Of a stretch of 6,777 nucleotides of DNA, positions 4,814 to 6,777 are shown piece by piece. The notes beneath the pieces were generated by a model. It did not search any database, was not told the DNA's origin, and worked only from the letters and a program-made list of their open reading frames with translations. The first letter of the stretch is position 1. Each line of letters starts with the position of its first letter. A program made the translations under genes and the position numbers. The stretch is from Acidobacteriota bacterium (GTDB lineage: Bacteria > Acidobacteriota > Vicinamibacteria > Vicinamibacterales > Fen-181): assembly GCA_021779795.1 (NCBI GenBank), contig JAJXZZ010000181.1, forward strand, positions 1-6,777, in the 5' to 3' direction.

Positions 4814-6268
4814 ATGGCCAGCCTCTCGGACCGCGACATCGACGCGATCGCCCGCCGCATCGTGGCCGACCTGGGGGCCCCGGCGGCCGACGCGCCGCCC
4901 GCTCCGGCGGGCGGGCCGCGGGCCGGGGCCGATGCCGGCGCCTACGCCGGCGCCTACGCCACGGTGGACGAGGCCGTGAGCGCGGCGCGCCGGGCCCAGT
5001 CGGTCTTCGTCCGCCTGCCCCTCACGACGCGGGCGAGGATCCTCGCGGCGATCCGCCACGCGATGGTGGAGCACGCGGCGGCGCTCGCGAAGGCCGCGCA
5101 CGAGGAGACGGGCCTCGGCCGGGTCGAGGACAAGGTCGTCAAGAACCTGCTCGTCACCGAGAAGACGCCGGGCCTGGAGGACCTGTACCCCGCCGCCGTC
5201 ACCGGCGACCACGGCCTGTCGCTCGTCGAGCCGGCGCCGTTCGGCGTCATCGGGGCGATCACGCCGATCACCAACCCGACCTCCACCATCATCTGCAACG
5301 CGATCGGCATGCTGGCGGCGGGGAACACGGTCGTGTTCAACGTCCATCCCTCCGCCCGCGCCTGCTCGGTCCGCACCGTCGCCCTGATCAACCAGGCGAT
5401 CCGCGCGGCCGGCGGGCCGCCCGACGTCGTCACCTGCCTGCGCGAGCCGACCATCGGCACGGCGCAGGAGCTGATGCGCCACCCGGGCGTGCGCCTGCTG
5501 GTGGTGACCGGCGGCGGGGCGGTCGTCAAGGCCGCCATGGCCAGCGGCAAGCGCGCGATCTGCGCCGGGCCCGGCAACCCGCCGGTCGTCGTGGACGAGA
5601 CCGCGCACATCGACAAGGCCGGCCGCGACATCGTCGCGGGGGCGTCCACCGACAACAACATCATCTGCACCGACGAGAAGGAAGTGTTCGTCGTCTCGAG
5701 CGTGGCCGATCCGCTCGTCCGCGCCATGACGGCGGCCGGCGCCGTGCTCGTGGAGCCGGCGCTGCTCGGACCGCTCGAGCGGCTGATCTTCGCGGGCACC
5801 GAGGGCCCCGGCCGCCCCGCGCACGTCAACCCCGGCCTCGTCGGGAAGAACGCCGGCACGATCCTCCGGCAGATCGGGATGAACGTCCCCGACTCGGTCC
5901 GGCTGGCCGTGGTCGAGGTGGACGAGGGGCACCCGCTGCTGTGGACCGAGCAGATGATGCCGGTCCTGCCCGTGTGCCGGGTGGAGAGCGTGGACCGGGC
6001 GATCGACCTGGCCGTGACAGTCGAGGGCGGGCACCGCCACACCGCCGTCATGCACTCGACCAACATCGACAGCCTGAGCCGGATGGCGCGCGAGTGCGAC
6101 TGCAGCATCTTCGTCAAGAACGGCCGGTCGCAGGCCGGGCTGGGGCTCGACGCGGAGGGCTACGCCTCGTTCACCATCGCCAGCCCGACGGGGGAGGGCC
6201 TCACCGGGCCGCGGTCGTTCTCGCGGTGGCGGCGCTGCGTGATGGTGGACCACTTCAGGATCACGTGA
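4814..6268 (+). CDS. CoA-acylating aldehyde dehydrogenase, BMC-targeted (PduP/EutE-like)
   Basis: A 484-residue NAD+- and CoA-dependent aldehyde dehydrogenase that oxidises an aldehyde, most likely acetaldehyde from the DeoC reaction, to acyl-CoA inside the compartment. Seen: an N-terminal amphipathic helix (4-20) followed by an Ala/Gly/Pro linker (about 21-48), the usual encapsulation layout; the Rossmann-region PFGVIGAITPITNPT (142-156); VTGGGAVVKAA (231-241); AGPGNPP (251-257); and catalytic Cys285 in NNIICTDEKE. These match the PduP/EutE branch rather than CoA-independent dehydrogenases. The ATG at 4814 is chosen because it begins the targeting helix; the frame is open upstream but antecedent codons overlap the BMC-P gene. 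The ribosome-binding site is weak, so coupling to BMC-P is likely. The linker holds a 12-bp tandem duplication. Its stop overlaps the next start by one base. Confidence 0.95.
   Translation: MASLSDRDIDAIARRIVADLGAPAADAPPAPAGGPRAGADAGAYAGAYATVDEAVSAARRAQSVFVRLPLTTRARILAAIRHAMVEHAAALAKAAHEETGLGRVEDKVVKNLLVTEKTPGLEDLYPAAVTGDHGLSLVEPAPFGVIGAITPITNPTSTIICNAIGMLAAGNTVVFNVHPSARACSVRTVALINQAIRAAGGPPDVVTCLREPTIGTAQELMRHPGVRLLVVTGGGAVVKAAMASGKRAICAGPGNPPVVVDETAHIDKAGRDIVAGASTDNNIICTDEKEVFVVSSVADPLVRAMTAAGAVLVEPALLGPLERLIFAGTEGPGRPAHVNPGLVGKNAGTILRQIGMNVPDSVRLAVVEVDEGHPLLWTEQMMPVLPVCRVESVDRAIDLAVTVEGGHRHTAVMHSTNIDSLSRMARECDCSIFVKNGRSQAGLGLDAEGYASFTIASPTGEGLTGPRSFSRWRRCVMVDHFRIT
4823..4876 (+). other. N-terminal encapsulation-peptide helix of the aldehyde dehydrogenase
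   Basis: Encodes LSDRDIDAIARRIVADL (residues 4-20), an amphipathic helix with Ile, Ile, Ile, Val and Leu on one face, followed by a Pro/Ala/Gly-rich linker. This is the standard targeting form known from PduP-type cargo. It is the within-operon reference against which the rpiB-deoC linker helix can be compared. Confidence 0.75.
4934..4960 (+). repeat. 12-bp tandem duplication in the aldehyde dehydrogenase linker
   Basis: GCCGGCGCCTAC occurs twice in direct succession (4934-4945 and 4946-4957), with a partial third unit GCC. It encodes AGAY-AGAY-A in the flexible linker between the targeting helix and the catalytic domain. It is in frame, so copy-number change would only lengthen or shorten the linker. 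Confidence 0.8.
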
Positions 6269-6777
6269 TGAAGAAAGCACCCGCGCTGGCGGTCATCGAG
6301 TTCAGCGACATCCCCACCGGGATCGACGCGACCGACGCGATGCTGAAGAAGGCGCCGATCGCCTTCGTCAAGTCGGGCACGATCACCCGCGGCCGGTTCC
6401 TCACGCTCATCGGCGGCAGCACCGCGTCGGTGGAGGAGGCGCTCGGCGAGGGGCGGTCGCGGGCCGGCGAGCGCGTCCTCGATCACCTGCTGCTGGCCGA
6501 CGTCCACCCGCGCGTCTACGACGCGGTGCTCGGCGGACGCCGCTCGTCCGGTTCGGGTGCGCTGGCGGTCATCGAGACGGATACCGTGGCCTCGAACATC
6601 CGGGCCGCGGAACTCGCGCTGAAAGGCACGCCGGTCGAACTGGTCGAGCTGCGCCTGGCCGACTCCGGGCTCTCGGGCAAGGGCGTCAGCATCTACCAGG
6701 GCGAGCTGCCCGACATCGAGGCGGCCGTCGAGATCGCCGCGGGCTACCTGCGCCAGGAGGGCGTGGGCGTGCGGCAC
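6268..6777 (+). CDS. BMC-T shell protein, single-layer type (HO BMC-T1-like), 3'-truncated by window
   Basis: The first 170 residues of a tandem BMC-domain protein that runs off the right edge without a stop. Domain 1 (about 5-88) has ALAVIEFSDIPTGIDATDA, a pore segment KSGTITRGR (35-43) and VEEALGEGRSRAG. Domain 2 (about 98-170) has ALAVIETDTVASNIRAAELA, a pore segment ADSGLSGKG (131-139) and YQGELPDIEAAVEIA. It resembles, from memory, H. ochraceum BMC-T1 (single trimer layer) rather than the stacked type encoded earlier in the operon. No cysteine occupies the pore loops, so a PduT-like iron-sulfur cluster is unlikely. The ATG overlaps the aldehyde dehydrogenase stop by one base, with AGGA at 6257-6260 seven bases upstream, indicating translational coupling. 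About 30-40 residues are probably missing at the C-terminus. Confidence 0.92.
   Translation, partial: MKKAPALAVIEFSDIPTGIDATDAMLKKAPIAFVKSGTITRGRFLTLIGGSTASVEEALGEGRSRAGERVLDHLLLADVHPRVYDAVLGGRRSSGSGALAVIETDTVASNIRAAELALKGTPVELVELRLADSGLSGKGVSIYQGELPDIEAAVEIAAGYLRQEGVGVRH

Noticed and set aside
4754..6280. 508-residue minus-strand open frame antisense to the aldehyde dehydrogenase
   Set aside because: Its composition is Arg/Gly/Ala/His-rich with no recognisable domain, while the opposite strand encodes an intact aldehyde dehydrogenase.
6160..6777. Minus-strand open frame at the right edge
   Set aside because: The plus strand here encodes a BMC-T protein with two clear BMC domains; the minus-strand frame has no recognisable motif.
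1..6777. CRISPR array, tRNA, rRNA, insertion sequence or prophage elements
   Set aside because: No regularly spaced repeats, RNA gene signatures, transposase motifs or terminal inverted repeats were seen; coding sequence occupies nearly the whole window.

Overview
This is a very GC-rich window, well above 65% G+C by eye. It comes from a Gram-negative-type bacterium, most likely a soil or environmental lineage such as Acidobacteriota, although Myxococcota, Planctomycetota or Rokubacteria cannot be excluded from sequence alone. Its core is the 5' part of a bacterial microcompartment (BMC) operon on the plus strand, preceded by two genes that look like purine salvage or deamination functions.

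Layout. Positions 101-1528 (+) encode a metal-dependent amidohydrolase of the adenosine/S-adenosylhomocysteine/MTA deaminase type with a probable lipoprotein signal. Its 3' end overlaps by 11 bp the convergent gene at 1518-2045 (-), a hypoxanthine phosphoribosyltransferase. A 138-bp divergent intergenic region (2046-2183) holds plausible extended -10 promoters in both directions. The BMC operon then runs rightward: an RpiB-DeoC fusion (2184-3437), a stacked-type BMC-T shell trimer (3466-4089), a BMC-H shell hexamer (4199-4501), a BMC-P/EutN-CcmL vertex pentamer (4522-4809), a CoA-acylating aldehyde dehydrogenase (4814-6268), and a second, single-layer-type BMC-T that runs off the right edge (6268-6777+). 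Spacing within the operon is tight (28, 109, 20, 4 and -1 bp).

How the genes work together. All three shell tile classes (H, T, P) are present. The enzymes fit the sugar-phosphate-utilising class of BMC. DeoC would split 2-deoxyribose 5-phosphate into glyceraldehyde 3-phosphate and acetaldehyde; the shell would retain the acetaldehyde; and the aldehyde dehydrogenase would turn it into acetyl-CoA. The RpiB domain would interconvert a pentose phosphate. The neighbouring deaminase and Hpt suggest, by inference, that nucleosides or deoxynucleosides are the feedstock, with the base salvaged outside the compartment and the sugar phosphate processed inside. A phosphotransacylase, alcohol dehydrogenase, nucleoside phosphorylase or kinase, and regulator would be expected outside the window.

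The most unusual points are the single-polypeptide RpiB-DeoC fusion, whose linker looks like a BMC encapsulation helix similar to the one at the aldehyde dehydrogenase N-terminus; an internal in-frame ATG with a ribosome-binding context matching that of the BMC-H gene, which could also release a free DeoC; and replacement of the usual RpiB catalytic cysteine by aspartate.
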